Positions 1 to 7,140 of a DNA stretch of 13,896 nt are shown piece by piece; positions within the stretch are counted from its first letter, which is position 1, and each line of letters starts with the position of its first letter. This DNA is from Chromera velia. Lineage: Eukaryota; Sar; Chromeraceae. The DNA is taken from assembly GCA_018398765.1 (NCBI GenBank), contig JAHBMJ010000092.1, positions 43,036-56,931 of the forward strand, read 5' to 3'. Position numbers and translations under genes: made by a program. The notes below the pieces were generated by a model. It was not told the origin of the DNA. It did no database searches and was given only the letters and a program-made list of their open reading frames with translations.

Positions 1-60
1 TGTTATGTCTAAACTAGAAGAGTTTGAAGCGTTCTAGAAGTGCTAAACGCTTTCGGGCAC

Positions 61-562
61 TTTGAATTAGTAGAAGCCTCTTTAAAAAGAAGAGAGACTT
101 AATAAAAGAACGAGTGCAGAAGCCGAAACAAACAAAGAGAAGGGCAGGAAAGAGGGGCTTCACAAAAGAACGAGTGCATTGCAACTAAGATGCAAGAAGG
201 CATCAGAGTTTGTACAGAAATACGTATGCAAGGAAACGTTAACTTCATTCCCCCTGCTCTCATTCCCTTTTCTCCCCCTCCATCCTCTTCCTCGTCTTCC
301 TCCTCCTCTTTCTAAATTAGTAGAAGCCTCTTTAAAGAGAAGAGAAACTTAACAAAAGAACGAGTGTAGAAGCCGAAATAAACAAAGAAAAGGGCAAGAA
401 AGAGAAGTTTCACAAAAGAACGAGTGCATTGCAATAAAAATACAAAAAGGCATCAGATTTTATACAGAAGGATGCATGCAAAGAAACGTTAACTTCATTC
501 CCTCTGCTCTCATTCCTCTTTTCCCCCTCCCTCCTTTTCCTCGTCTTCCTCCTCCTCTTCCT
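61..562. repeat. Two-copy tandem duplication, 250-bp unit
   Basis: Bases 61-310 are repeated at 311-562 at about 85-90% identity by eye, with a near-constant offset of 249-250 bp. For example, TAGAAGCCTC is at 71 and 321, and GAAACGTT is at 233 and 483. Each unit contains a smaller internal repeat: AAAGAACGAGTGCA occurs twice, 60 bp apart. Each unit ends in a pyrimidine-rich run of CTCGTCTTCCTCC type. The right copy overlaps the 3' end of the minus-strand ORF at 510-896 and supplies its acidic and glycine-rich tail. Confidence 0.9.
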
Positions 563-896
563 TTGGAGTTCGAACCAAATCATACAGAAGATAAAATCCA
601 GGATAAGGAGATTCATGTTCGAAACCATCTGCATCCGTATATTTGTAGAAGGGGGGACGGGACCAGTTGACCCAAACATCACTATACTGTTTCATATATA
701 CAAATTTAGCTTCTCCCTGGACCCCCTCCTTCACTTGTACTGTATGTTTTGTGCCTTTCTGCATTATATACTTTATAGGCACGACATCACCTGGAGGCGG
801 ATTCCCCAAGAGACCGAGCTCGATCATCACTTTATAATAATCATAATCCCTTTTTGCCTCGTCCATGTCGAAAGCCTTTCTCTCTCTCTTTGTCAT
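510..896 (-). CDS. Unrecognised 128-aa protein, possibly the last exon of a longer gene
   Basis: I do not recognise a family. The 128-residue frame has a varied, protein-like composition with many Tyr, Phe, Trp and Pro residues, for example DVWVNWSRPPFYKYTDADG near residues 73-91. It has a charged start (MTKRERKAFDMDEAKRDYDY) and an acidic tail of mostly Glu and Gly from about residue 111. The frame stays open upstream of the ATG to a TAG near 946, so the true 5' end could lie in another exon. A CACTAG near that stop could be a weak splice acceptor. The tail is encoded by the 250-bp tandem duplication, so the natural C-terminus may have been replaced or extended by repeat DNA. No signal peptide or membrane segment is evident. 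A chance ORF remains possible, but the composition argues against it. Confidence 0.45.
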   Translation of the reverse strand: MTKRERKAFDMDEAKRDYDYYKVMIELGLLGNPPPGDVVPIKYIMQKGTKHTVQVKEGVQGEAKFVYMKQYSDVWVNWSRPPFYKYTDADGFEHESPYPGFYLLYDLVRTPKEEEEEDEEKEGGGKEE

Positions 897-1377
897 TTCT
901 TTCTCTTTCGCGGCCTCAAAATATGTTTGATATATTGTTTTTTTCTAGTGGCACGTATCTTTTTTTACTATTTTTACATTTGTCCACTCACTAGAAGCTT
1001 AAAGAACAACTAAACCCATAAAAAAAAAATGATTACCAATTCATACCAAAAAAAAAATAGATTCACCATTTTCTTTGTATAGGAAAAAATTATGTACCAA
1101 TTCTTTTTTTTTTGATTACCAAAAATGATAAATGGTAAAAAGTATGAAAAATCTTTTCTCTAAGAGCTTCAAAGTTAGTGATAACATTAAACTATTAAAA
1201 TTGAGTTAGGCACACTAATTTTGAGACTTGTATGATAAATATTTTTTATGAAACTGAGGTGTACCAAAAATGAAAATTGAGACCTAAATAGTTAATTTTT
1301 AACCATTTTCTTGTCCCATTTGTCTCAATTTGATAAGGTACTGACCAGATTCGCATATGATTAAATGAGTGCATTGA
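897..1377. other. AT-rich non-coding stretch with short palindromes
   Basis: No convincing coding frame is seen. The stretch is rich in A and T runs and in ATTACCA/TGGTAA pairs, such as TTACCA and TGGTAA flanking about 11 bp near 1117-1140. A clearer inverted repeat at 1274-1331 is listed separately. It may be a degraded MITE. Confidence 0.5.
1274..1331. repeat. Inverted repeat with 10-bp perfect arms
   Basis: AAATTGAGAC at 1274-1283 is the exact reverse complement of GTCTCAATTT at 1322-1331, with a 38-bp spacer. GTACC at 1261 and GGTAC just beyond the right arm suggest the pairing extends imperfectly outward. It could be part of a small MITE or foldback sequence. It is too long-looped and AT-rich to call a terminator. 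Confidence 0.5.
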
Positions 1378-1479
1378 TGTTCTGTTCCTCTATGTGTGCG
1401 AGTGTTTTATGCACATGCAGATGAAAGCCTGGCTATTCAACATAAACTTATCCCGTTTTCCCTTTTATTCGATCTGCAG

Positions 1480-1560
1480 GGTGTCCTACAGGATGTGGGG
1501 AGTGGAGTAACGTGGCTCCCTCCAGTGAATCAGATACAACAAAACCATAAGAAGAACTAA
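1480..1560 (+). CDS. Weak candidate terminal exon
   Basis: A pyrimidine-rich run at 1450-1470 ends in GATCTGCAG at 1471-1479, a good 3' splice acceptor. It is followed by an open frame of 26 codons ending in TAA at 1558-1560. The peptide (GVLQDVGSGVTWLPPVNQIQ and a few more residues) has a plausible composition. The same frame is open back to 1378 without any ATG. No upstream exon is identified and no family is recognised, so this could be chance. Confidence 0.2.
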   Translation, partial: GVLQDVGSGVTWLPPVNQIQQNHKKN

Positions 1561-1884
1561 GAGAACGGCAGGCCAGAAACAGCAGGAGAAGCAAGAAAAA
1601 AAAGAGTAAAAGAAATCAATAAACTACCCTGTGGAGAAAGTGTTGTAGAGATGTTACAATCAATCCTGCTAGTTGTGTGCCTTTCCGTGTTTTTGCTGTT
1701 GTGCGTCTTTTGATTAAAAAAAAAATGTATAACCGGTCCACCTCTAGAAAAAATTTTCAAACAAAAAAAAAATAAAAAAAAACGCTCTCCGGAGTTCAGA
1801 CCATTTTATTTTTTGTTTTTACAACCACGGTAGGGATGCAAAAACACTAGAGAACCACACATTTCTTATATGAAAAAAAAAAGT
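1561..1884. other. AT-rich spacer with no supported gene
   Basis: Poly-A runs occur near 1597, 1717 and 1767. There is an 8-bp palindrome CTCCGGAG near 1787. No coding frame of convincing composition is seen on either strand. The right edge abuts the left inverted repeat of the 3.05-kb element. Confidence 0.5.
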
Positions 1885-1903
1885 CATCAGTGAGTTAACT
1901 CAA
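1885..1903 (+). repeat. Left terminal inverted repeat (19 bp)
   Basis: CATCAGTGAGTTAACTCAA pairs with the reverse complement of 4911-4929, matching at 18 of 19 positions. It is followed directly by the first ATAATGATTAT motif. Confidence 0.65.
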
Positions 1904-2150
1904 TAATGATTATTCGCTCATTACTTAAGTTGATAATCATTATAGGGTAGATATATAATGATTGTCAATTTAAATAATCATTGTATATTAAAGAGACTTT
2001 AAGCTCTCAATGATTAATAATATCATAATGAGTAATTATTATCAAAATAAATAATGATTATACATCTTGATCACATACACTTTATTTTTTTTGTTTTTAT
2101 TGTATATTATTTTTTTTTTTGCATAATGATCGATCACACTTTATTCCTCT
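1904..2150. repeat. Left subterminal motif cluster
   Basis: At least six to eight variants of ATAATGATTAT, in both orientations, occur near 1903, 1931, 1957, 1972, 2007, 2026, 2051 and 2125. A pair of GATCACA...CACTTTATT variants lies near 2069 and 2131. The same motif dominates the opposite end of the element. Confidence 0.6.
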
Positions 2151-2167
2151 ACTACTATTATTCACAG

Positions 2168-2564
2168 CTGGCGTTTGTCATACCATTTGAACCAGACAGG
2201 CCACAATCTGCATGAAGGTCAGACAATTAGACGAATCATGCAGACTGTACAGTATGGGGTAGATGCACTGCATGCGTACCCTCCGCGGCCGTCGCGGCCC
2301 AACTTTCCTGAAATTTGCATGCAACTGCTTTGCAGGACTTTTTTCCTGAGGTTGACATGCATCGATCTGCTTTTTGGGACCTGCGATGAGCCGACTGCCT
2401 CAATAACTCTAAACTTCTTAATTAAGTTGGCTCTGAACTGCTTGGAGATTCAAGTGTTTCTGTTGCACATTGCAGAGCTCCATATAGCTCCATCCCTTTC
2501 CCCCCAGTACGCTGGTCTCAGTGCAGCTATGATTTTTCTCTCGGTCGTCTCTACGGATTTTTGA
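2168..2564 (+). CDS. Possible internal exon or exons, function not recognised
   Basis: A pyrimidine-rich stretch ends in TATTCACAG at 2159-2167, a good 3' splice acceptor. The following frame (WRLSYHLNQTGHNLHEGQ...) is open to 2564. No ATG lies near the start of the frame, which suits an internal exon better than a first exon. The segment RPSRPNFPEICMQLL near 2285-2330 loosely resembles the RPxFxxI ending of tyrosine-kinase-like domains, but no other kinase motif is visible, so no assignment is made. The last half of the frame is Leu-rich and less convincing. A second acceptor-like TTTGCAG near 2331-2336 would shift the frame to a short reading ending in LR-stop. It lies inside the TIR element and on the same strand as the exon at 4432-4606. 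Confidence 0.25.
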
Positions 2565-2695
2565 GAGTGTATCCTTTTTGTTGTTTTTCCCAGAGTAAAG
2601 CAACCTTCTCCTGTCGGGTTGTCAACTTAACTTTGAGGCAGAAATGAAGGTCGCTTAAAGCATTGACACTGCGCATCATGTTTGCACAGTGTGTT

Positions 2696-3645
2696 GTGTT
2701 TGTAGAGAGACAGCCCGTCTCTCTCGTCTCTTCTCTTTAGATCCGCCATCTGTACAACAGTAAGGTAAACATTTTCTTTGGTGAGACAGACCCTTACACT
2801 GACAGAAAAGAGACTTCTCACCAGTTCCACGGCACAAGCAGTGAGTGTATTCTCCCCCAGCTTGACGTCTCTCTTCGTTTTCCTCTCTTTCCATCCACAG
2901 AACAGCAAGGCAAACATTTTTCTTCGTGAGACGGGCCCTCATGCTGACAGAAAGTAGACTCATCATCAGTTTCACAGCATAAACAGTGAGTGTATCCTCC
3001 CCCAACTCGACGCCTCTCTTTCTTTTCCTCTTTTCCCATTCATACAACAACGAGACAAATATTTTCCTTTATGAGACGGGCCCTCATGCTGACAGAAAGC
3101 AGACTCATCATCAGTTCCAAAGCATAAGCAGTGAGTGTATCCTCCCCTAACTCGATGTCTCTCTTTCTTTTCCTTTCTTCCCATCTATACAACAGCAAGA
3201 CAAATATTTTCCTTTATAAGACGGGCCTCCGTACTGACAGAAAGCAGACTCATCATCAGTTCCACAGCATAAGCAGTGTGTATCCTCCCTTAGCTCGATG
3301 TTTCTCTTTCTTGTCCTCTCTTCCCATTCATACAACAGCGAGACAAATATTTTCTATTATGAGACGGGCCCTCGTGCTGATAGAAAGCAGACTCATCAGT
3401 TCCACAGTACAAGCAGTGAGTGCATCCTCCCCCAACTCGACGCCTCTCTTTCTTTTCCTCTCTTCCCATCCACACAACAGCGAGACAAATATTTTCCTTC
3501 GTAAGACGGGCCCTCGTGCTGACAAAAAATAGACTCATCATCAGTTCCACAGCACAAGCAGTGAGTGTATCCTCCCTTAGCTTGACGTCTCTCTTTCTTT
3601 TCCTCTCTTCCCATCTATATAACATTTTCCTTAGCAAGACCTTCC
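2696..3645. repeat. Tandem array, 145-bp unit, about 6.5 copies
   Basis: The marker CAGTGAGTGTATCC recurs with GTG at 2841, 2986, 3131, 3276 (variant), 3416 and 3561, giving spacings of 145, 145, 145, 140 and 145. A degenerate first copy starts near 2696 and a partial last copy runs into the TTCC tract. Each unit consists of a GTGAGT-type sequence, about 50 nt of pyrimidine-rich DNA ending in (A)CAACAG, and about 80 nt containing GAGACGGGCCCTC and ACTCATCATCAGTTCCAC. The unit is not a multiple of 3, so open frames cycle between copies. The many overlapping Cys-rich minus-strand frames here are by-products of the repeat and are not annotated as genes. Confidence 0.92.
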
Positions 3646-4429
3646 TTCCTCTAGTTCCTTCCTTCCCTCCTTCCTTCCTTCTTTCCTTGCATTTTTTCTT
3701 CTTCTTTCTTTCCTTTTTTCCCTTTTTTTCTTCCTTTCCCCTTCCTTCCGTCCTTTCTTCCTTTGTTTCTTTTTTTTTTTCTTCTTTCCTTCCTTCAGTC
3801 CTTCTTTCCGTCCTTCCTTCCTTCCTTCCTTCCTTCTTTCCTCCCTTCGCTCCTTTGTTCCTTCCTTCCTTCCTTCCTTCCTTCCTTTGTTCCTTCCTTC
3901 CTTCCTTCTTTCCTTCCTTCTTTCCTTCCTTCTTTTGTTCCTTCCTTCCTTCCTTCCTTCCTTCTTGTCTCTCCTTCCTTCTTCCCTTCCTTCCTTTCTC
4001 TCTTCCTGTCTTTCTTCCTGCCTCCCTTTTTTCCTTCCATCTTTCCTCCCTTTCTTCCTTCCTTCCTTTCTTCCTTCCTTCCTTCCTTCCTTCCTGTCTT
4101 TCTTCCTTCCTTCCTTCTTTCTTTCTTTACTTCTTTCCTTCCTTCCTTCCTTCTTTCCTTTGTTCCTTCCTTCTTGTCTTTCTTCCTTCTTTCCTTCCTT
4201 AATTCCTCCCTTCCTGTCTTTTTTCCTGCCTCCCTTCCTTCCTTCCTTCCTTCCTTCCATCCTTCCTTCCTCACTTCCTTCCTTTGTTCCTTCCTTCCTG
4301 TCCTTCTTCCTTCCTCCCTTCCTGTCTTTCTTCCTGCCTCCCTTCCTTCCTTCTATCCTTCCTTCCTTCCTTCCTTCCTTCTTTCTTTCCTTCCTTCTTT
4401 TCTTCCTTCCTTCCTTCCTTCCTTCCGTC
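3646..4429. repeat. (TTCC)n-type pyrimidine microsatellite, about 790 bp
   Basis: The plus strand is almost purely pyrimidine, with TTCC repeats interrupted by TTTC, TTGT, TGTC and CCC variants. Long apparent frames of Phe, Leu, Pro and Ser on the plus strand, and Lys, Glu, Gly and Arg on the minus strand, are artefacts. The tract ends directly at a splice-acceptor-like GTCAG at 4427-4431, so it could act as a giant polypyrimidine tract if the downstream exon is used. Confidence 0.97.
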
Positions 4430-4431
4430 AG

Positions 4432-4606
4432 CAAAAGCCTTCGTTCCATCAGCATGAAGACAGTGAAGACGAGAGAGGAGGTGCAGAAGAAGTTGCGTCA
4501 GATGCGGAAAGATGGAAAGATTGATGCTCGCATTGTTTCTCCTTTTGTCCGAGAAGAGCTGCTTTTGAGAAAAGCTGCAACTGGCAGGCCACTGGCAGTG
4601 GGCTGA
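4432..4606 (+). CDS. Candidate terminal exon encoding a basic and acidic helical C-terminus
   Basis: After the TTCC tract and acceptor-like CCGTCAG, composition changes abruptly to a normal coding mix. The frame (KSLRSISMKTVKTREEV..., 58 residues) runs to TGA at 4604-4606. The segment TREEVQKKLRQMRKDGKIDA looks like a charged amphipathic helix or coiled coil, followed by a Leu- and Arg-rich end and GRPLAVG. An internal ATG at 4454 would give a free-standing 50-residue peptide. I do not recognise the family. Upstream exons are unproven; the candidate at 2168-2564 is on the same strand. It may be a host gene fragment captured inside the TIR element. Confidence 0.45.
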
Positions 4607-4629
4607 GCTTGCAGCTTGAGAATGATCAG

Positions 4630-4910
4630 CAGCTTTCATAATCATTGATAACAAAATCATTACTCTCAAGACAGAAGTTCATTCTTTCTAGTGACTTGAG
4701 AACGTTATGCATAAGATTATCAATGTTATTCAAAAAAGTTAGTAGAGATTAACATTCCTAATCATTACCCACTTTAACCTAAAATTAATAATGGTTATTA
4801 GAAAAAATGATTATTTATTAATAATTATTATACATTTTAAGCTGTAGTTGATAATGATTATTCATGTCAATCTCTACTAATGACATTGATAATCATTATG
4901 CAGAACGCTC
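4630..4910. repeat. Right subterminal motif cluster with internal foldback
   Basis: Variants of ATAATCATTAT or AATGATTAT occur near 4636, 4651, 4756, 4786, 4805, 4850 and 4889, matching the left cluster. In addition TTAGTAGAGATTAACAT at 4739-4755 is repeated inverted at 4864-4880 with one mismatch in 17, so this end can fold on itself. Confidence 0.6.
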
Positions 4911-4929
4911 TTGAGTTAACCCACTGATG
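4911..4929 (-). repeat. Right terminal inverted repeat (19 bp)
   Basis: Read on the minus strand it is CATCAGTGGGTTAACTCAA, differing from the left repeat at one base. Confidence 0.65.
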
Positions 4930-5080
4930 GTGAAAATTACAATTTTTTTTTTTAAAAATTACCTTTAGGTCCTCCTAGGTCCACCTATAGCGGTACATAC
5001 ACAAAAATCATTGTTTTGTCACTAATATTTTTTGTCTAGTTTCAAAATTAATATTAAAGTTCATTTTCCATGGATTTTCT

Positions 5081-5622
5081 TAGGATTTCCTACAAAGTAC
5101 GGTTAGGAGTAACGAAAGTAGGACGGTTATAAGACGGTTATTAGGCAGCCGCTAGGCCGCTCGGTTACTAATTTTGTGGTTACAATAGTAGTGTTCCGAT
5201 AATAGTGGTAGTAGGTAAAAACAAGCAGATTTGGCCATGCACATTCTGAGTCAAACTTGATCTACAAAACTAATTTTAGACTAGAAAAAATCATATTTTT
5301 GGCATTTATTCAAAGTTTATTCTAATAAAACCCAATGTTCATCATTTTATGACTGAACTATAGCTACTATATCATTATGTATAGCCTATATTGTTTGAGT
5401 ATGATCATTTCAGCGCTTTAAATTGCTAATAAGTTAAGTGATAAGGCTTTAAAATAGGTCTTGCAACTATTTTTACCCGAGTTTTTCCTTGAACTACCAT
5501 AGTAATGGTATACGCCTTCAAGTCCGTTGGTTATCATCTCATGGTTACCAAACTGACGGTAACTTGTTACTGGCTAAAAGGGGCTGGTAGTAACTCCTAA
5601 CCGTACTGTGTAGGATTTCCTA
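5081..5622. mobile_element. MITE-like element, 542 bp, with 33-bp terminal inverted repeats
   Basis: Bases 5081-5113 pair with the reverse complement of 5590-5622 with about 4 mismatches in 33. The best block is AGTACGGTTAGGAGT. The outermost TAGGATTTCCTA is itself nearly palindromic. The interior is AT-rich with no open frame and contains several GGTTA/GGTAAC motifs in both orientations, including a cluster at 5525-5580. Size, AT content and lack of coding fit a miniature inverted-repeat transposable element. No convincing target-site duplication is seen, although GATTTTCT and GATTCCCT lie just outside the two ends. Confidence 0.65.
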
Positions 5623-5680
5623 CAGATTCCCTATCAATTTCCTACAATTTCCCATAGATTTCCCAACGATTTCCATAATT
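5612..5680 (+). repeat. Degenerate tandem repeat of an ATTTCCYA-type motif (~11 bp)
   Basis: About six consecutive variants of GATTTCCTACA, ATTCCCTATCA and ATTTCCCATAG are spaced 10-12 bp apart. The first overlaps the right end of the MITE-like element, so the array may have grown from the element terminus. Confidence 0.6.
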
Positions 5681-5844
5681 TTTAATTTATATTAGTTTTT
5701 ATAGGGCAGAAGGGCGCAAACTAAGACACAATTTGCCAGCAAATTTCTATACAAATTTTTGGCTCGCTCCGCTTAAAATATACATACACAAATTTTAGGT
5801 CTCTCTAAGGTAAGACTTCACATCAATTATCAATATCACGCAAC
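5681..5844. other. AT-rich spacer
   Basis: No gene or clear repeat is seen in this stretch between the 11-bp array and the GGTAA palindromic repeat. Confidence 0.4.
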
Positions 5845-5960
5845 AGCCTGAGCCTAGGCAACAAGGTTGCTTTTCTGGTCGGTAACAGGTCTAGTCTACC
5901 GGCAATTGCCGGTAACCGGTAATGGCCTCAGTCTGCCTTCCTTTTACCGACAAAAAAAAT
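5845..5960. repeat. GGTAA/TTACC palindromic repeat, copy 1
   Basis: It contains the perfect 18-bp palindrome TACCGGCAATTGCCGGTA at 5897-5914, then CCGGTAACCGGTAATGG, and ends in TTACCGACAAAAAAAA. A related arrangement occurs at 7020-7140 (GCCGGTAA...CTGGTAATG...TACCGCCAAAAAAA). CCTAGGCAACAAGGTTGC at the left also resembles, inverted, the GGCAACCCTGCTAGGCAAC at the right end of copy 2. Confidence 0.55.
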
Positions 5961-6299
5961 GATTAAAATTAGGGTCCCCAAAAAAAAAAATTCACCTGCG
6001 GCGCCAACCTTCAAAAACATGTTTTTAAGTGTTTATTGGCATTTGAAAAGCCTATTCACATATACAAAAAAAATAAAAATAAATATTAAAAAAATATAAA
6101 TTTTTAACTGCTTCACCCCTTTAAGTGGCAAAAAGTTCTAACAGCTCTATAACAGCGTCTGTCCAACAACTGTTCTCTTTTTTAACTTTGCTTCATCTCT
6201 CACTGTTCTGCTTCTCTATACATCAGGCCTTAACCGTCGTTAAAGAGCGATCAAAGTAAGAAACGGAAAAAAGTCTACTTCTTTCTGAAAAACGATGAG
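5961..6299. other. AT-rich, no supported gene
   Basis: A and T runs dominate to about 6120, followed by more mixed sequence to 6299. An ATG at 6300 is followed at once by GTAAGC, a good 5' splice-donor sequence (AGATG then GTAAGC). This could mark a very short first exon, or only a chance ORF start. Confidence 0.3.
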
Positions 6300-6315
6300 A
6301 TGGTAAGCCTGCGGC

Positions 6316-6570
6316 TCTGTTTGCCTATACGCACAAGCCCAAATTGCCACCCAATTGACTTCCGTTCACACACTTGCCATCCCTGTCTCCGTCCGCTTAA
6401 TTATAATTATACACAAAGGTCCACTTGCCTTTCGTTCCCATACTCGCTCTCCCTGTCTCTGTCCGCTCACACACAAACCCAATTGCCTTTCATTCACATA
6501 CTTGCCCTCCCTGTCTCTATAAACGCCCAACCGCCTTTCGTTCACATACTCGCTTTCCCTGTCTCTGTTC
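6316..6570 (+). repeat. Degenerate tandem array of about 4 units, 48-70 bp
   Basis: The block TTGCCTTTCGTTCACATACT...CCCTGTCTCTGTCCGC recurs, with CCCTGTCTC at 6381, 6451, 6509 and 6557. Linkers contain ACACAAA or AACGCCC. A frame of 153 codons (6300-6761) crosses the array, but the repeated Ser, Leu and His text suggests the array is not translated as such. Confidence 0.75.
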
Positions 6571-6599
6571 GCTTATTTACTCATGATTCTTTCATGTTT

Positions 6600-6930
6600 G
6601 CTTGCTTGCAAATGGCAAATCTCTACCCCCCTAGGTCTCCGGAGTCAGAGGCCCTTCGAGGCCTCAGACATCAGCTTTTAGCGGCAGGTCTTTCTTTAGA
6701 GGCTGGAGCACTGGATTGGGGGGACCGCCTAAACCTTGAGGCGGACTCTTTTCATTGTTGAAATCGCGCGGGTGCATCTGTCTGGGCCAGCTGTGGTCAT
6801 TACGGGCAGTGGTTCTCTGTCTTTGGGCGCCTGGCCCAAGTGCAAGACGGGACCCATCGCTTCGACCTGCATCATCTTCAAGCATACTAGCCGCATAGCT
6901 GTCCCTATAGATGACGCATTGACTTTTTGA
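6600..6930 (+). other. GC-richer island with weak coding signals
   Basis: The stretch stands out from its AT-rich surroundings. An acceptor-like CTACCCCCCTAG near 6632-6643 precedes a frame that includes SPESEALRGLRHQLLAAGL and ends at TGA 6759-6761. A second frame, open from about 6733 to TGA at 6928-6930, reads HLSGPAVVITGSGSLSLGAW and onward. They overlap in different frames, which could reflect a frameshifted or spliced gene fragment. No family is recognised, so no coding call is made. Confidence 0.3.
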
Positions 6931-7019
6931 ATTGACCTTAAGTCTAGCCTTAGGTGATTGATTGATTGACCTATAACCTAGGACTTAGCTTATTGAAAAG
7001 TGTTAGTGACTGTTAGAAT

Positions 7020-7140
7020 TCTGCCAAGTCTTTACCAACTGCCAGCAAACTCTGCCGGTAATTACCAGTTACTGGTAATGAAGCTTCTCTACCGCCAAAA
7101 AAATTGGCAACCCTGCTAGGCAACAGCCAACATTTTCCCT
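7020..7140. repeat. GGTAA/TTACC palindromic repeat, copy 2
   Basis: ATTACCAGT at 7061-7069 and ACTGGTAAT at 7071-7079 form a perfect 9-bp inverted pair around one base. GGTAATTACC at 7057-7066 is a 10-bp palindrome. TACCGCCAAAAAAATTGGC and CTAGGCAACAGCC follow. It is related to 5845-5960. Confidence 0.55.

Larger units (their letters stand above)
1885..4929. mobile_element. Candidate 3.05-kb DNA element with terminal inverted repeats
   Basis: CATCAGTGAGTTAACTCAA at 1885-1903 recurs inverted at 4911-4929 with one mismatch in 19. Immediately inside both ends are AT-rich tracts of about 250-300 bp packed with ATAATGATTAT or ATAATCATTAT motifs. Such subterminal repeat clusters are typical transposase-binding regions of cut-and-paste transposons. 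The interior holds a possible exon (2168-2564), a 145-bp tandem array, a (TTCC)n tract and a short terminal exon (4432-4606). No transposase is visible inside, so the element would be non-autonomous, possibly carrying captured host exons. No clear target-site duplication is seen. The shared core contains palindromic GAGTTAACTC, so a TTAA-targeting (piggyBac-like) explanation was considered, but similarity continues about 9 bp outside the TTAA. The family is unknown. Confidence 0.55.

Noticed and set aside
1557-1760. Minus-strand 67-residue frame
   Set aside because: Low-complexity and hydrophobic at one end, AT-rich, no splice or promoter support, and it overlaps a better plus-strand exon candidate by only a few bases.
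2627-3637. Overlapping Cys-rich minus-strand frames (62-124 residues) that look like a repeated zinc-binding protein
   Set aside because: The 145-bp unit is not a multiple of three, so the same peptide text appears in successive frames by repetition. There is no continuous frame across the array.
3420-4606. Long plus-strand frames of Phe, Leu, Pro and Ser and minus-strand frames of Lys, Glu, Gly and Arg across 3646-4430
   Set aside because: They are translations of the (TTCC)n microsatellite. Overlapping open frames on both strands simply reflect the absence of stop codons in the repeat.
1885-4929. piggyBac-like element inserted at TTAA
   Set aside because: Both ends contain TTAA, but the inverted similarity continues about 9 bp outside the TTAA, and no piggyBac transposase or CCC/GGG terminus is seen.
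6664-6885. Minus-strand 73-residue frame
   Set aside because: It lies opposite two plus-strand frames in the GC-richer island, has no recognisable motif, and is probably a shadow.
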